A stretch of DNA of 64,000 nucleotides, from contig JAJEHI010000131.1 of assembly GCA_022823775.1 (NCBI GenBank), positions 1-64,000 on the forward strand, given 5' to 3'. Below the pieces are notes generated by a model that ran no database searches, had not been told where the DNA came from, and saw only the letters and a program-made list of their open reading frames with translations. Shown piece after piece: positions 48,220 through 59,289 of this stretch. Source of the DNA: Defluviicoccus sp. (GTDB lineage: Bacteria; Pseudomonadota; Alphaproteobacteria; MPNO01). The stretch's first letter is position 1; every line of letters starts with the position of its first letter. Position numbers and translations under genes: made by a program.

Positions 48220-49143
48220 TCAGGGCGCGCGCCAGAACCCGTCGCCGGACTCGATACGCTCTTCGGCGAGCTTCCTGACTATATCGAAAACCACGGTCGC
48301 GGCGTTGGTCTGGGCGGAGCGGCTGGGCCAGGCCAGATGCAGGGTCCGCGAAATCCTTGGCCGGCTGATTCTGACCGCGTGAAGCCGCCCGGCGCGTACC
48401 GCGTCCAGCACCGCTCCGATCGGAAGGACGGTCGCTCCGACCCCGGCCTCCACCAGCTCCCGCACCGTGGCAACGGAATCGACTTCGCAGGAAACATGGA
48501 TCGGGATATCGCGCTGTTCCGCCGCCCGTTCGACCAGCATCCGCGTGCCGTGCGGTTTGCTCGGCAGGATCAAGGGACGATCCCTGAGTTTCGTCAGCGG
48601 AATCTTTTCTGTCCGCTCGATGCCGTCCTTGATCGGCGAAATGTAATAGAGGTCCTCGATCAGCAGCGCCGTGGCCTCGATACCCTTGATCGCCGTCGGG
48701 TTATAGGTGAAGCCCAGGTCGATGCGGCCCTCGTCGAGCCATTGCATAACGTCCTCGCTCAGCCCTTCGACGAGATTGAGCGAGATACCCGGAAAAGCGG
48801 CGCTGCACTGCTGCACTATACGCGTCGAGAGGAGTGCGCTCGCGGTCGGCGTGACTCCCAGCACAAGAGGGCCGCGCGGCGGGCCGGCGAGATCGATCAT
48901 CTCCTGCTTGGCAAGTTCGATCTGGCGCAGGATCGCCTGAGCGTGCTTGAGCAGCGCGTCTCCGGCTTCCGTCGTCCGTACGCCGCGGGAGTGGCGCACG
49001 AGCAGCTTCGAGCCGAGCTCCTCCTCGAGTTTGCGCACTTGAAATCCCAGAGCCGGCTGCGCGACACGGACCCGTTCGGCGGCTTTGGTGAAGCTCTTCG
49101 CCTGCACGACCTCCACGAAATAACGCAACTGACGCACGTCCAT
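48220..49143 (-). CDS. LysR-family transcriptional regulator
   Basis: MDVRQLRYFVEVVQAKSFTKAAERVRVAQPALGFQVRKLEEELGSKLLVRHSRGVRTTEAGDALL. Confidence 0.95.
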   Translation of the reverse strand: MDVRQLRYFVEVVQAKSFTKAAERVRVAQPALGFQVRKLEEELGSKLLVRHSRGVRTTEAGDALLKHAQAILRQIELAKQEMIDLAGPPRGPLVLGVTPTASALLSTRIVQQCSAAFPGISLNLVEGLSEDVMQWLDEGRIDLGFTYNPTAIKGIEATALLIEDLYYISPIKDGIERTEKIPLTKLRDRPLILPSKPHGTRMLVERAAEQRDIPIHVSCEVDSVATVRELVEAGVGATVLPIGAVLDAVRAGRLHAVRISRPRISRTLHLAWPSRSAQTNAATVVFDIVRKLAEERIESGDGFWRAP

Positions 49144-49345
49144 CGCGCGGCTCCCAGCCCCCCCGAGCTGCTTTCAGGATACACGGAGGCGAAGGAATGG
49201 CCAGAGCGCGGCGCGCGAAGAGTGCCGCGCGTCGATAAACCTATCGTGATGACCCCCCGTCGGTTCCCGATTTCCGGCCACAGGTCTTATAGTCGGCCGA
49301 ATGAAGATCGATCGCCGCAAGCCCGACGGGCTGCGCTGAACCGCG

Positions 49346-49756
49346 ATGCGCTATATCGCCGTGGGGCTCGCCTTCGGGTGCGGCTGGGCCGCGATCCAGT
49401 ATTTTCGCGGCGAGATGACCGGCATCCCGGCCCTCGGCGGTCCCGTCCTGCTGTGCGGACTTTTCGGCGCGCTGCTCTGGGGTATTCGAACCGTCCTGAT
49501 CCGCGTCGTCGGGAAACGCCGCCGGCCCTGGCGCCGGCGGCCGACGGTCAGATGTCCGCGAAAGTGTGCGTCTCCGCCGCGCCGCCCGGATGCACCACCG
49601 CCCCGTTCACCGCCGGGCCCACGGTCTGGGCGTAGCGCCAGATTGCGCCGCTGTTGTGGTCGGTTCCGCGCGGCTTCCAGTTCTTGCGTCGCTCCTCCAG
49701 TTCTTCCTCGCTCAGAGCGACATCCAGCCTGCCCCCGACCGCGTCGATGGAAATAA
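49346..49756 (+). CDS. Putative small membrane protein (3' extent doubtful)
   Basis: [59 protein letters not shown]: two hydrophobic segments, then Arg/Pro-rich tail antisense to ilvD. Confidence 0.35.
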   Translation: MRYIAVGLAFGCGWAAIQYFRGEMTGIPALGGPVLLCGLFGALLWGIRTVLIRVVGKRRRPWRRRPTVRCPRKCASPPRRPDAPPPRSPPGPRSGRSARLRRCCGRFRAASSSCVAPPVLPRSERHPACPRPRRWK

Positions 49757-51290
49757 TGTCGCCGTCCTCGATCAGGCCGATGGGGCCGCCCACCGCGGCT
49801 TCCGGCCCGACATGGCCGATGCAGAACCCGCGCGTGCCGCCAGAGAAACGCCCGTCGGTGATCAGCGCCACGCTTTCGCCCATACCAAGCCCGTAAAGCG
49901 CGGCGGTGGTCGAGAGCATCTCGCGCATTCCAGGCCCTCCGCGCGGGCCCTCGTAACGGATGACGATGACCTCGCCCTCCTCGATCTCGCGCTTCACGAC
50001 GGCGTCGAAAGCGTCTTCTTCGCAGTCGAACACCCGGGCGGGCCCGGTGAACTGCTGCCGGGCGAGGCCCGCGACTTTCACGATCGCGCCCTCGGGGGCA
50101 AGACTGCCCCTGAGTCCGACGACGCCTCCCGTCGGCGAAAGCGGGTTCGAGGCCCGGTAGAACACGTCCTGATCTTCGGGGAACCGAACGTCGGCGTAGT
50201 TCTCCCGCAAGGTCTTTCCCGTCACCGTCGGGCAATCGCCTTCCAGCAGTCCGGCATCCAGCAGCTCCTTGATCACGACACCGACACCGCCCGCTTCGTA
50301 CATCGCCCGCGCGGTGTGCTTTCCGCCCGGCATCAGGTCGGCGATATAGGGCGTTTTCTTGAAGATCTCGGTGACGTCGTCGAGCGTGTAGCGGATTCCC
50401 GCCTCGTTCGCGATCGCCGGCAGGTGCAGGCCGGCGTTGGTCGACCCGCCGGTCGCCGCCACCACCTTCGCCGCGTTGTCGAGCGCCTCGCGGGTGACGA
50501 CATCGCGCGGACGGATCCCTTCCCGAAGCGCATGCATCGCCGCGCGGCCCGACGCCTCGACCATGGAATCGCGGGATTCGTAGGCTGCCGGCGCGCCGGC
50601 CGAGGCGGGCAGGGCGAGACCGATCGCCTCAGACACGCAGGCCATCGTATTGGCGGTGAACTGTCCGCCGCAGGAGCCGGCGCAGGGACAGGCCGCCGCT
50701 TCCAGCTCTTCCAGATCGGCATCCGACATCTTGCCGGCCGCGTGCTGCCCGACCCCTTCGAACACGTCGACGATGGTGACATCGCGGCCGCGGAACCTGC
50801 CGGGCAGGATCGTCCCCCCGTAAACGAACACCGAGGGGACGTTGAGGCGCACCATCGCCATCATCATTCCGGGCAGGGACTTGTCGCAGCCGGCCAGCCC
50901 CACGAGAGCGTCGTAGCAATGGCCGCGCATGGTGAGCTCGACCGAGTCGGCGATGATTTCGCGGCTTACCAGCGAGGATTTCATCCCGTCATGGCCCATC
51001 GCGATGCCGTCGGTGACGGTGATGGTCGCGAACTCGCGCGGCGTGCCGCCGGCGTCCGAAACCCCGCGCTTGGCCGCCTGTGCCTGGCGCGACAGCGAGA
51101 TATTGCAGGGCGCGGCTTCGTTCCAGCAGGTCGCGACGCCGACCAGCGGCTGATGCACCTCTTCGTCGGTGAGACCCATCGCGTAGAGGAACGCCCGGTG
51201 CGGCGCGCGCTCCGGCCCTTCGGTCACATGGCGGCTGGGAAGCTTCGACTTGTCGAAGCCGTTCGGTGTTCCTCTGGCGGAATCCGGCAT
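49548..51290 (-). CDS. ilvD: Dihydroxy-acid dehydratase
   Basis: [96 protein letters not shown]. Confidence 0.95.
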   Translation of the reverse strand: MPDSARGTPNGFDKSKLPSRHVTEGPERAPHRAFLYAMGLTDEEVHQPLVGVATCWNEAAPCNISLSRQAQAAKRGVSDAGGTPREFATITVTDGIAMGHDGMKSSLVSREIIADSVELTMRGHCYDALVGLAGCDKSLPGMMMAMVRLNVPSVFVYGGTILPGRFRGRDVTIVDVFEGVGQHAAGKMSDADLEELEAAACPCAGSCGGQFTANTMACVSEAIGLALPASAGAPAAYESRDSMVEASGRAAMHALREGIRPRDVVTREALDNAAKVVAATGGSTNAGLHLPAIANEAGIRYTLDDVTEIFKKTPYIADLMPGGKHTARAMYEAGGVGVVIKELLDAGLLEGDCPTVTGKTLRENYADVRFPEDQDVFYRASNPLSPTGGVVGLRGSLAPEGAIVKVAGLARQQFTGPARVFDCEEDAFDAVVKREIEEGEVIVIRYEGPRGGPGMREMLSTTAALYGLGMGESVALITDGRFSGGTRGFCIGHVGPEAAVGGPIGLIEDGDIISIDAVGGRLDVALSEEELEERRKNWKPRGTDHNSGAIWRYAQTVGPAVNGAVVHPGGAAETHTFADI

Positions 51291-51348
51291 GTCTTTCCCC
51301 GGTCGGTGCGAAATCCGGCCGCACCATAACCGGGGCCGGTTCGGGTGG

Positions 51349-54021
51349 CTAGGCTGCGGCCAGCCGATCTATGGCTTCGGCGAGGCGGTCCCTCGACCGA
51401 TGCAGTTCGACGAGGCGTTCGCGCTGTTCCTCAACCACCTCTTCGGGCGCCCGCGCGACGAAATTCTCGTTTCCGAGCTTGGCGTCGATCTTGCCGATTT
51501 CGCCGGCAAGCTTCTGGAGCTCCTTTTCGAGCCGCGACTTCTCCTGCCCGATATCGATAACTTCGCCGACCGGAAGCGCAAACACGGCCTCGTCGACGAC
51601 CGCCTGGACAGCCCCCTTCGGCACGTGCGCGCCGTCGGCACCGTCGATCCCCTCGAGCCTGGCGAGTCGCCGGATCAGCCCTTCGTGGCGATCCAGCCTC
51701 GCTCCGGTCTCGGCGTTCGCTCCCTGGACGATCAGGCCTAGCTTCGCCCCGGGCGGCACGTTTATCTCGGCACGCACGGCGCGGATCGTCGACACCGCGC
51801 GGACCACCCAGTCCATCTCCGCCTTTGCATCCGAGCGCACGAAGGTATCGGCGAGGTCGGGCCAGCTTCCGTCGATCAGCAGATGCCCGCGCGGCGCGTT
51901 CGGCGGCGCGAGCGCTTCCCACAGCTCCTCGGTCACGAACGGCATGATCGGGTGCAGGAGGTGGAGCAGCGTATCCAGCGTCCAAGCCATGGCGGCGCGG
52001 GTTTCGGCTTTCTCCGTTTCCGTGCCGGCATCGAGGATCGGCTTGGTAAACTCGATATACCAGTCGCAGAACGTGTGCCAGGTGAAGCGGTAGAGCGCTT
52101 GCGCGGCATCGTTGAAGCGGTAGGCCGAGACCGCTTCTTCGGCCTCCGCCGCGGCAACCGCGATCTCTCCCACGATCCACCGGTTCACGGTCAACGAAAC
52201 CGCCTTCGGGTCGAACGCCCCGTCCGGCGTGCAGCCGTTCATCTGGGCGTAGCGGGCGGCGTTCCATATCTTGGTGACGAAGTTGCGGTAGCCCGCGATC
52301 CGGCCGGTCGAGAGCTTTATGTCGCGGCCCTGCGCGGCGAGTGCGGTAAGCGTGAAACGGAGCGCGTCCGCACCGTATTCCTCGATCAGCTCCAGGGGGT
52401 CGAGAACGTTGCCCTTGCTCTTCGACATCTTCTGGCCGCGCGCGTCGCGCACCAGGGCATGGATGTAGACGGTCTCGAACGGAATCTCGTTCCGGAAGCG
52501 GAGTCCCATCATCGCCATGCGGGCGACCCAGAAGAAGATGATGTCGAATCCGGTCACCAGGACGCTGGTCGGGTAGTAGCGTCCGAGCTCGGCCGTCTCT
52601 TCGGGCCAGCCGAGAGTCGAGAACGGCCATAGCGCGGAGGAGAACCAGGTATCGAGAACGTCGGTGTCCTGGAACAGCTCGACATCCGCGCCGTAATGCT
52701 TCCGGGCCGCCGCGCGGGCGTCCTCTTCGGTCATCTCGACGAAGAACGTGCCGTCCGGTCCGAACCAGGCCGGGATCCGGTGGCCCCACCAGATCTGCCG
52801 CGAGATGCACCAGGGCTGGATCTTCCTCATCCAATCGAAATAGGTGTGCTCCCAATGCTTCGGGACGAAGCGTATGCGTCCGCTCTCCACCGCCTCGATC
52901 GCGGGTCCGGCAAGGGCTTGGGCGTCGACGAACCACTGGTCGGTGAGCATCGGCTCGATGACCACGCCGGAGCGGTCGCCGTGCGGGATCGTCATCGGGT
53001 TGTCTTCGACCGCCTCGATCGACCCGGCCGTCTCGAGCTCCTCGAGGACCTTCTTGCGCGCCGCCTCGCGGGTCAGACCCCGGAGCCGGGCCGGAACGTT
53101 CTCGTTCAGATTGGCGTTCTCGTCGAAGATGGACACCATTTCGAGCCCGTGGCGCCGGCCGACCTCGAAATCGTTGAAGTCGTGCGCGGGCGTGATCTTG
53201 ACCGCGCCGGAACCCTTCTCGGGGTCGGAATATTCGTCCGCGACGATGGGGAGCCGTCGGCCCACGATGGGCAGGATCGCGAACTTGCCGACGAGATCCC
53301 TGTAGCGTTCGTCATCGGGATGGACCGCCACCGCGGTGTCGCCCAGCATGGTTTCCGGCCGGGTGGTCGCGACCGTGATCGTCCGCCCCTCCCCGTCTTC
53401 GACGGGATAGGCGATGTACCAGAGCTTGCCCTTGATTTCCCGTTGTTCGACCTCGAGGTCAGAGATCGCGGTGTGAAGCTTGGGATCCCAGTTGACCAGG
53501 CGCTTGTCGCGATAGATCAGACCGTCCTTGTACAGCCTGACGAACACCGTGCGGACGGCCCGCGACAGGCCGTCATCCATGGTGAAGCGCTCCCGGCTCC
53601 AGTCGCAGGACGCGCCGAGCCGGCGCAGCTGGCCGGTGATCGTGCCGCCCGATTCCGCCTTCCAGTTCCAGACGCGGTCGATGAACGCCTCGCGGCCGAG
53701 ATCGTGGCGCGTCTTTCCCTCGGCCTCCAGCTGGCGCTCGACCACCATCTGCGTGGCGATTCCCGCGTGGTCGGTTCCCGGCTGCCAGAGGGCGTCCCTG
53801 CCCTTCATCCGGGCGAAGCGGATCAGGATGTCCTGGAGCGTGTTGTTGAGCGCATGCCCCATGTGAAGGCTGCCCGTGACGTTGGGCGGCGGGATGACGA
53901 TCGAATAGGGGGCGCCGTTCCGCTCCGCGTCCCGGGCACGCCCGCAGGCAAACGCGCCCGCCGATTCCCATCGCGCGTAGATGCGATCTTCGACTTCGGC
54001 GGGCCGATAGGTCTTGTCCAT
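51349..54021 (-). CDS. valS: Valyl-tRNA synthetase
   Basis: [86 protein letters not shown] (KMSKS). Confidence 0.97.
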   Translation of the reverse strand: MDKTYRPAEVEDRIYARWESAGAFACGRARDAERNGAPYSIVIPPPNVTGSLHMGHALNNTLQDILIRFARMKGRDALWQPGTDHAGIATQMVVERQLEAEGKTRHDLGREAFIDRVWNWKAESGGTITGQLRRLGASCDWSRERFTMDDGLSRAVRTVFVRLYKDGLIYRDKRLVNWDPKLHTAISDLEVEQREIKGKLWYIAYPVEDGEGRTITVATTRPETMLGDTAVAVHPDDERYRDLVGKFAILPIVGRRLPIVADEYSDPEKGSGAVKITPAHDFNDFEVGRRHGLEMVSIFDENANLNENVPARLRGLTREAARKKVLEELETAGSIEAVEDNPMTIPHGDRSGVVIEPMLTDQWFVDAQALAGPAIEAVESGRIRFVPKHWEHTYFDWMRKIQPWCISRQIWWGHRIPAWFGPDGTFFVEMTEEDARAAARKHYGADVELFQDTDVLDTWFSSALWPFSTLGWPEETAELGRYYPTSVLVTGFDIIFFWVARMAMMGLRFRNEIPFETVYIHALVRDARGQKMSKSKGNVLDPLELIEEYGADALRFTLTALAAQGRDIKLSTGRIAGYRNFVTKIWNAARYAQMNGCTPDGAFDPKAVSLTVNRWIVGEIAVAAAEAEEAVSAYRFNDAAQALYRFTWHTFCDWYIEFTKPILDAGTETEKAETRAAMAWTLDTLLHLLHPIMPFVTEELWEALAPPNAPRGHLLIDGSWPDLADTFVRSDAKAEMDWVVRAVSTIRAVRAEINVPPGAKLGLIVQGANAETGARLDRHEGLIRRLARLEGIDGADGAHVPKGAVQAVVDEAVFALPVGEVIDIGQEKSRLEKELQKLAGEIGKIDAKLGNENFVARAPEEVVEEQRERLVELHRSRDRLAEAIDRLAAA

Positions 54022-54058
54022 CGGTGTCTTGGTAAAGTTTACGAAATACCGAACCGGC

Positions 54059-54571
54059 TCAGCGGCCGGCGGTAGTCTCTCCCTGGCGGGACATACGCTC
54101 GATCTCCCGCTGGACGAGCCGCTCGACGACGCCGGGAAGGTTCGCGTCCAGCCAATCCCTGATCATCGGCCGCATGATTTCCTTTGCGGCCTCTTCAATG
54201 GTTTTGCCGCCCCGGTCCTCGTGCAGCGACTTGAGCTCGGCCACGCTTTCTGCCAGGGCAGCGAATGCCGCCGCGGACGCGGTCTCCGCATTCTCGCCGA
54301 CCAGATCCGTTTCCGGCCGGTCCGGCGAGGTTCCCGCGAGGCTCTCCCCAGTCTCCGTGTCGACCACCGATCCGTCCTCCCTGATTTCCTGGGTCAATTC
54401 CAGTATTTCCGTTGCGCCCTCGTCGACGTTCGGGGACGGCCCCCGGTCGCCTCCTGCGGAGGCCTCCGCGTCCGTTGTCTCTCCCGCAGCCGCGCCTTCG
54501 GCTACCGCCTGACGGATCGACTCCAGGATTTCTTCCGTCGAAGGCTCGTCTCGAGGGGTGCGTTCGTTCAT
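54059..54571 (-). CDS. DUF2497 (PopZ-like) family protein
   Basis: PSTEEILESIRQAVAEG N-terminal motif; acidic middle; C-terminal IMRPMIRDWLDANLPGVVERLVQREIERMSR. Confidence 0.85.
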   Translation of the reverse strand: MNERTPRDEPSTEEILESIRQAVAEGAAAGETTDAEASAGGDRGPSPNVDEGATEILELTQEIREDGSVVDTETGESLAGTSPDRPETDLVGENAETASAAAFAALAESVAELKSLHEDRGGKTIEEAAKEIMRPMIRDWLDANLPGVVERLVQREIERMSRQGETTAGR

Positions 54572-54608
54572 ATCCTGTCTCCGCCCTACCGCTCCGGCGG
54601 CCGTCGGG

Positions 54609-56009
54609 TCATTCTTCGATGCCGGTGCCGTACCAGCGTTCTCGGGCCTTGCGGTAGTTCTCGCGGGGATCGTAGAGCTCGACTTCGAGCTCCAGGCCCC
54701 TGGCGGTGAGCTTCGCCACCGCCGAGCGCAACGCGTAGGTCGCAACCACCAGATCGCGCCGTGCCCTCACCAGGCTGACCCGCGCATCGAGGAGCTCCTG
54801 CTCCGCGTCCAGCACGTCGAGCACGGTGCGAGATCCGACCAGGGCCTCCTGCTCGACGCCTTCGAGCGCGATCCGGGCAGCCCTCACGGCTTCGGTGAAG
54901 GCCGCGATCCCGGCCTCGGCGGTCTTGTAGTCTTCCCACCGCTGCGTCGCGGTCGTGGCCGCGGCACGGACCGCCTGCAGGAACTCGTTGCGGCGCTGAA
55001 CCACCGTGTGCCTGGCGGCACGGACCCGCGACGACACCGCGCCGGACTGGTAGAGCGGCACCGTCACCCGTCCGGTCACTTCCATCCTGTCGGTCTCGAT
55101 GTCGGAATCGCTCAGATCGAGGGCGCGGGCGATCTGCCCCGACACGCTTACCGTGGGTCGAAGCTCGCCCTCGACCTCGAGGACCCGCTGCCGGGCGGCA
55201 CGTTCGCCGTGACGCGCCTGGACCACGGCGAAGCTGTCGGAACGCGCCTGGGCCACCGCATCGTCCTCGGTTGCCGGCAGTCCGGAGAGCGGTGCCACCT
55301 CCTCCAGCGCCTCGGCGGGCACGCCCACGATGTTCGCGAAGCTGGCGCGCGAGTCCGTGAGAATGCCGCGCGCCCGGATCAGATCCGCGGTGGCGCGGGA
55401 CAGCCGGGACCGGGCGAGCGCCACGTCGGTGCGCGTGACCTCTCCCACGCGGAACCGGTCGCTGGTCGCCTCGAGCTGCCGCTTGAGCACCCGTTCGTTG
55501 TTCGCGTTGAGCTCGACCACCGCCCGGTCCCGGACGACATCGACGTAAGCGATCAGCGCGGAGAGCAGCACGGTCTGCTCCACCGAGGAGAGCCGCGCGC
55601 GGTCGGCGAGGATCTCTTCCTCCGCGCGGGTCATCTGAGCTTCGTTGCGGCCCCCGCGATAGACGTTCTGGGTTACCGTGAGCCCGGCCTGGAAGGGAAG
55701 GGACTCATCGCCCTCCCGGCCGCCCGGATTCGGCGGCATGGTACGGTTGAACCGGGTGTGTCTGGAGGCTGCCGTACCTTCCACCACCACCCTCGGTCGC
55801 CAGTTGGCCAGCGCCTGGCCGATCAGCTCGTCTCGTCCCCTCACCCGCGCACGCTCCGCGGCGAGCATCGGGCTGTTGCGGTATGCCAGGGCCAGCGCCT
55901 CGTCGATCGTGAGCGCACCCGCCGGCGAGACGGCCGCGGCGCCGAGACCGATGCCGAGAACGCCCATCAGCACGGCCGAAAGCGATGTCCTGCGGACTGC
56001 CAGAGTCAT
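54609..56009 (-). CDS. TolC-family outer membrane efflux protein
   Basis: LTIDEALALAYRNSPMLAAERARVRGRDELIGQALANWRPRV; LTVTQNVYRGGRNEAQMTRAEEEI; VTVPLYQSGAVSSRVRAARHTV. Confidence 0.92.
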   Translation of the reverse strand: MTLAVRRTSLSAVLMGVLGIGLGAAAVSPAGALTIDEALALAYRNSPMLAAERARVRGRDELIGQALANWRPRVVVEGTAASRHTRFNRTMPPNPGGREGDESLPFQAGLTVTQNVYRGGRNEAQMTRAEEEILADRARLSSVEQTVLLSALIAYVDVVRDRAVVELNANNERVLKRQLEATSDRFRVGEVTRTDVALARSRLSRATADLIRARGILTDSRASFANIVGVPAEALEEVAPLSGLPATEDDAVAQARSDSFAVVQARHGERAARQRVLEVEGELRPTVSVSGQIARALDLSDSDIETDRMEVTGRVTVPLYQSGAVSSRVRAARHTVVQRRNEFLQAVRAAATTATQRWEDYKTAEAGIAAFTEAVRAARIALEGVEQEALVGSRTVLDVLDAEQELLDARVSLVRARRDLVVATYALRSAVAKLTARGLELEVELYDPRENYRKARERWYGTGIEE

Positions 56010-56662
56010 AGTACGAACCGTTCCGTTTTTTCGAACCCGGGAAGCGGCAGCGTGTTGGCGTCGAAGGCCACGCGACGCGATACGCCGTCGCCGCTACGCG
56101 TCGCACACGTCGCGCGCCCCGGGCCGGGACCGTCGGCGACGACCGCCGCCAGACGGCCGCCCTCCGCCAGTTGATCGGTGAGCGCCGCTCCTATCTCGGG
56201 CACCGCTCCACCGATAAGGATTGCGTTATAGGGCGCCTGATCAGGATAACCCTCGCTCAAGGGCCCGTCGACGACAAACACGTTGTCGATGTCGGATTCC
56301 GCAAGATTACGCCGCGCCGTCTCCGCCAGCCCGGAATCGCACTCCAGCGCAACGACGGTCGAGCAAAGCCGGGCGAGGACGGCGCTCGAATAGCCGGTAC
56401 CGCAGCCGATATCGAGAACGACGTCGCCCGGGGATACCGCGAGGAGCTGCACGAGACGCCCGAACACCATCGGCTCCATCACGAACCGGCCGCCGTCGAG
56501 CGGCAGGTCTTCGTCGACATAGGCGACCGAAGCCAGGCGGTCGGGCACGAAGCGTTCCCGGGGGATTTCCAGCAGCGCCGAGAGCAGGGCCTCGTCGACC
56601 ACCTTGTTGGTGCGCAGCTGGCTGTCGACCATGGAACGCCGCTGGGCGGCAAACTGCGCCAT
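56006..56662 (-). CDS. Protein-L-isoaspartate O-methyltransferase family
   Basis: AQRRSMVDSQLRTNKVVDEALLSALLEIPRERFVPDRLASVAYVDEDLPLDGGRFVMEPMVFGRLVQLLAVSPGDVVLDIGCGTGYSSAVLARL. Confidence 0.92.
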   Translation of the reverse strand: MAQFAAQRRSMVDSQLRTNKVVDEALLSALLEIPRERFVPDRLASVAYVDEDLPLDGGRFVMEPMVFGRLVQLLAVSPGDVVLDIGCGTGYSSAVLARLCSTVVALECDSGLAETARRNLAESDIDNVFVVDGPLSEGYPDQAPYNAILIGGAVPEIGAALTDQLAEGGRLAAVVADGPGPGRATCATRSGDGVSRRVAFDANTLPLPGFEKTERFVL

Positions 56663-56846
56663 CCTGCCTCCTTCGGACCCCCGCGTCGTCGTTCGGGTTG
56701 CGGTTCCGCGTCGTACGGCCGCCAGGGCCCCCGTCCTTGCCCCGTCCTATACAAATTCCTCGCCACCGACACAACGCTCCGGGGACCGCACGGTCCACCC
56801 GTTCCCCTCCCGCACGGAATGGCGTAAAAGAAACGCCGCTCGCGCC

Positions 56847-56920
56847 GGCCCGGTGGGAGAGTGGCTATCCAGCGGACTGCAAATCCGTTTACAGCGGTTC
56901 GAATCCGCTCCGGGCCTCCA
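56847..56920 (+). tRNA. tRNA-Cys(GCA)
   Basis: GGCCCGGTGGGAGAGTGGCTATCCAGCGGACTGCAAATCCGTTTACAGCGGTTCGAATCCGCTCCGGGCCTCCA; anticodon loop CTGCAAA. Confidence 0.95.
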
Positions 56921-56973
56921 GCGCTTGCGCGGTTCGCATCACCTTCGACCCGTTCTATAGTTGAGCCGTCGCC

Positions 56974-57957
56974 ATGAACCGACGGAGCCGACGCATGACC
57001 GCCGAACGACGGATTGCCGGCGTGGGATCGCTCGAGGACCTTTATGCCGAACTCGGAGGCGTGGAGATGACCGCCGGGTGGATCGACCGGGACGAGCCGA
57101 TCCTGAGACCCGAACCCGATACCGGTTTCCGGCCGCAGCACTGGCGCTACGCGGTCGCCAAGCCGGCGCTGGACGCCGCGGGGCGGCTGATCAACACCGA
57201 ACTCGCGGAACGCCGCAATCTCGTGATGCGGAACCCGGTCGATCCGGACGGGGTCGCGACCACGCGCACGCTGGTCTCTGCCTACCAGATGATCCTGCCC
57301 GGCGAGAAGGCGCGGTCCCACCGCCACGCGCCGCACGCGCTCCGCGTCATCATCGACGCCGAGGGCGCCTATTCGACCGTCGACGGGGTGAAGACGCCGA
57401 TGGAGACCGGCGACATCGTGCTCACCCCCGGCTGGCAATGGCACGGCCACGGCCATGACGGGGACGAGCCCGCCTACTGGTTCGACGGGCTCGACGTGCC
57501 GCTCGTGCACCTGCTGGAGCCGATGTTCGTCGAGGACCATCCGGACGGTTTCGAGGAAGTCGAGCTGGTGACCGAGGATTCTCCGCTCCGTTTCTCGTGG
57601 GACGGGTTGTGCAAGGCGCTCGACGAGGCGGACCCCGACCCCGAAGGCGTCGAAGGTACGCGTATCCGGCTCGATGCGCCGGACATGCCTACGATGGCGC
57701 TCGACGTACACCGTTTCGAATCCGGCGAGGAAACCCGGCCGGTTCGCTCCACGACCAACGCGATCTACTGCGTCATGCAGGGCCGCGGCACGACGACCGT
57801 CGACGGCGAGCGGATTTCCTGGGAGCGCGGCGACACGTTCGCGGGGCCGATGTGGCGGAGCGTCGCGCACAGCGTCGACGAGGACGCGGTCGTCTTCCGG
57901 ATGAGCGACGAGCCGCTGATGAAGTTCGCCAAGTATTACCGGCGCGAGCTGGTCTGA
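56974..57957 (+). CDS. Bicupin protein, gentisate 1,2-dioxygenase-like
   Basis: SAYQMILPGEKARSHRHAPHALRVIIDAEGAYSTVDGVKTPMETGDIVLTPGWQWHGHGHDGDEPAYWFDGLDVPL; second cupin around GRGTTTVDGERISWERGDTFAGP. Confidence 0.8.
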   Translation: MNRRSRRMTAERRIAGVGSLEDLYAELGGVEMTAGWIDRDEPILRPEPDTGFRPQHWRYAVAKPALDAAGRLINTELAERRNLVMRNPVDPDGVATTRTLVSAYQMILPGEKARSHRHAPHALRVIIDAEGAYSTVDGVKTPMETGDIVLTPGWQWHGHGHDGDEPAYWFDGLDVPLVHLLEPMFVEDHPDGFEEVELVTEDSPLRFSWDGLCKALDEADPDPEGVEGTRIRLDAPDMPTMALDVHRFESGEETRPVRSTTNAIYCVMQGRGTTTVDGERISWERGDTFAGPMWRSVAHSVDEDAVVFRMSDEPLMKFAKYYRRELV

Positions 57958-57969
57958 CCGCGCGGACGC

Positions 57970-59280
57970 TCAGTCCGGCGTTCCGCGCCGATCGATAAAG
58001 CGGTTCTGCTTCACCGCGCCGGCGAACTCCCGTTCGAGCGTACCTGGCTCGATGACCTCGATGTCCGGCGAGAGTTCGAAGGTCTCCCGTACCGATTGCA
58101 CGAGCGCCTCGCCGATGGCGCCCGCGTCGGCGCCGCTGGCAACTTCGATGGAGATTCTGAGCGTATCCAGGGCCTCGGTCTCCATCGCCTCGATCTTGAA
58201 ATCGGCGATCGCCGGCCTGCGATAGAGGAAATCCTCCATATCGGCCTGGTTGATGTTGATGCCGCGCACCTTGAAGAAACCCGCCGTTCGAGCGGCATGC
58301 CGGATCATCGGAAACACGCTGAACGGCCCGTCGGTCTCGCCGCGATCGACGAAGCGGACGTAATCGCCGGTCTCCCAGCGCAGGAACGGCGTCATCGTGT
58401 TGTTCCAGAGCGGAGTCACCACCAAGAGGCCCATTTCGCCGTCCGGCACGGGCTCCTTGGTCTCCGCATCGACCACCTCGACAAAGTACTGGTCGGTCCA
58501 GATATGCATGCCGTCGTGCCGGTCGGTCTCGCTCGCCATCGCCGAGCCTTCCGTGATGCCGAACTGATCGTAGAGCTCTGCGCCCCACAGGCGTTCCAGG
58601 CGCTCACGCTTTCCAGGCGAGACCGGCTCGGCGGCGGTAAGGATCTTTTTCACCGAACCCGCCGCGAGGTCGATGCCGAGGCGTTCGGCGTGCTGGGCGA
58701 GCTGCAGCGTGTAGCTCGCCATGCCGGCGATCACGGTCGGGCGCAAGGTGCGGATCAGCTCGAGCTGGAGCGCGGTCGGGGTGTTGTTGCCCGACCCGCA
58801 GGTCACCACGCCGGCGCCGAGCTGTTGCGCGGCGCGGGCATAGGCGAGGCCCACCGGGTGGATGCCGAGCGGGAAGCAGACATGGACAAGGTCGCCCGGC
58901 CCGCAGCCGGCGGCGGTCTGGAGGCGCCTGAACCCTTCCATGCCATGGCGCATGTCGGCCGCCGAACGCGGGTAGAACAGCGGCTTGCCGGTTACGCCGC
59001 CGGAACGCCAGTACTCCACCGCCGCATCGCGTCCGGCGATGCAGAAATCCTCGTGGAACGTCTCCGCCGGGAGTGCGCGCAACTCGTCCTTGGTCAGGAT
59101 CGGGATCTTGCGCCACTCGTCGGGATCGTGGAGCCGGGCGGTATCGATACGATCGAGACGCCCGGCGAAGAAGCGCGACCGCTTCGCCCGTTCGACCGCG
59201 ATCGGCAAGCGCTCGCGCCAGATCGCCTCGATCTCGTCCCGCGAGCGCGGCAGCGGCAGGGGATAGTCAGGCTCGGCCAT
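57970..59280 (-). CDS. Phenylacetate-CoA ligase (PaaK) family protein
   Basis: WRKIPILTKDELRALPAETFHEDFC; YWRSGGVTGKPLFYPRS; LYDQFGITEGSAMASE; C-terminal AMP-binding domain. Confidence 0.85.
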   Translation of the reverse strand: MAEPDYPLPLPRSRDEIEAIWRERLPIAVERAKRSRFFAGRLDRIDTARLHDPDEWRKIPILTKDELRALPAETFHEDFCIAGRDAAVEYWRSGGVTGKPLFYPRSAADMRHGMEGFRRLQTAAGCGPGDLVHVCFPLGIHPVGLAYARAAQQLGAGVVTCGSGNNTPTALQLELIRTLRPTVIAGMASYTLQLAQHAERLGIDLAAGSVKKILTAAEPVSPGKRERLERLWGAELYDQFGITEGSAMASETDRHDGMHIWTDQYFVEVVDAETKEPVPDGEMGLLVVTPLWNNTMTPFLRWETGDYVRFVDRGETDGPFSVFPMIRHAARTAGFFKVRGININQADMEDFLYRRPAIADFKIEAMETEALDTLRISIEVASGADAGAIGEALVQSVRETFELSPDIEVIEPGTLEREFAGAVKQNRFIDRRGTPD

Positions 59281-59289
59281 GTCTCTCTC

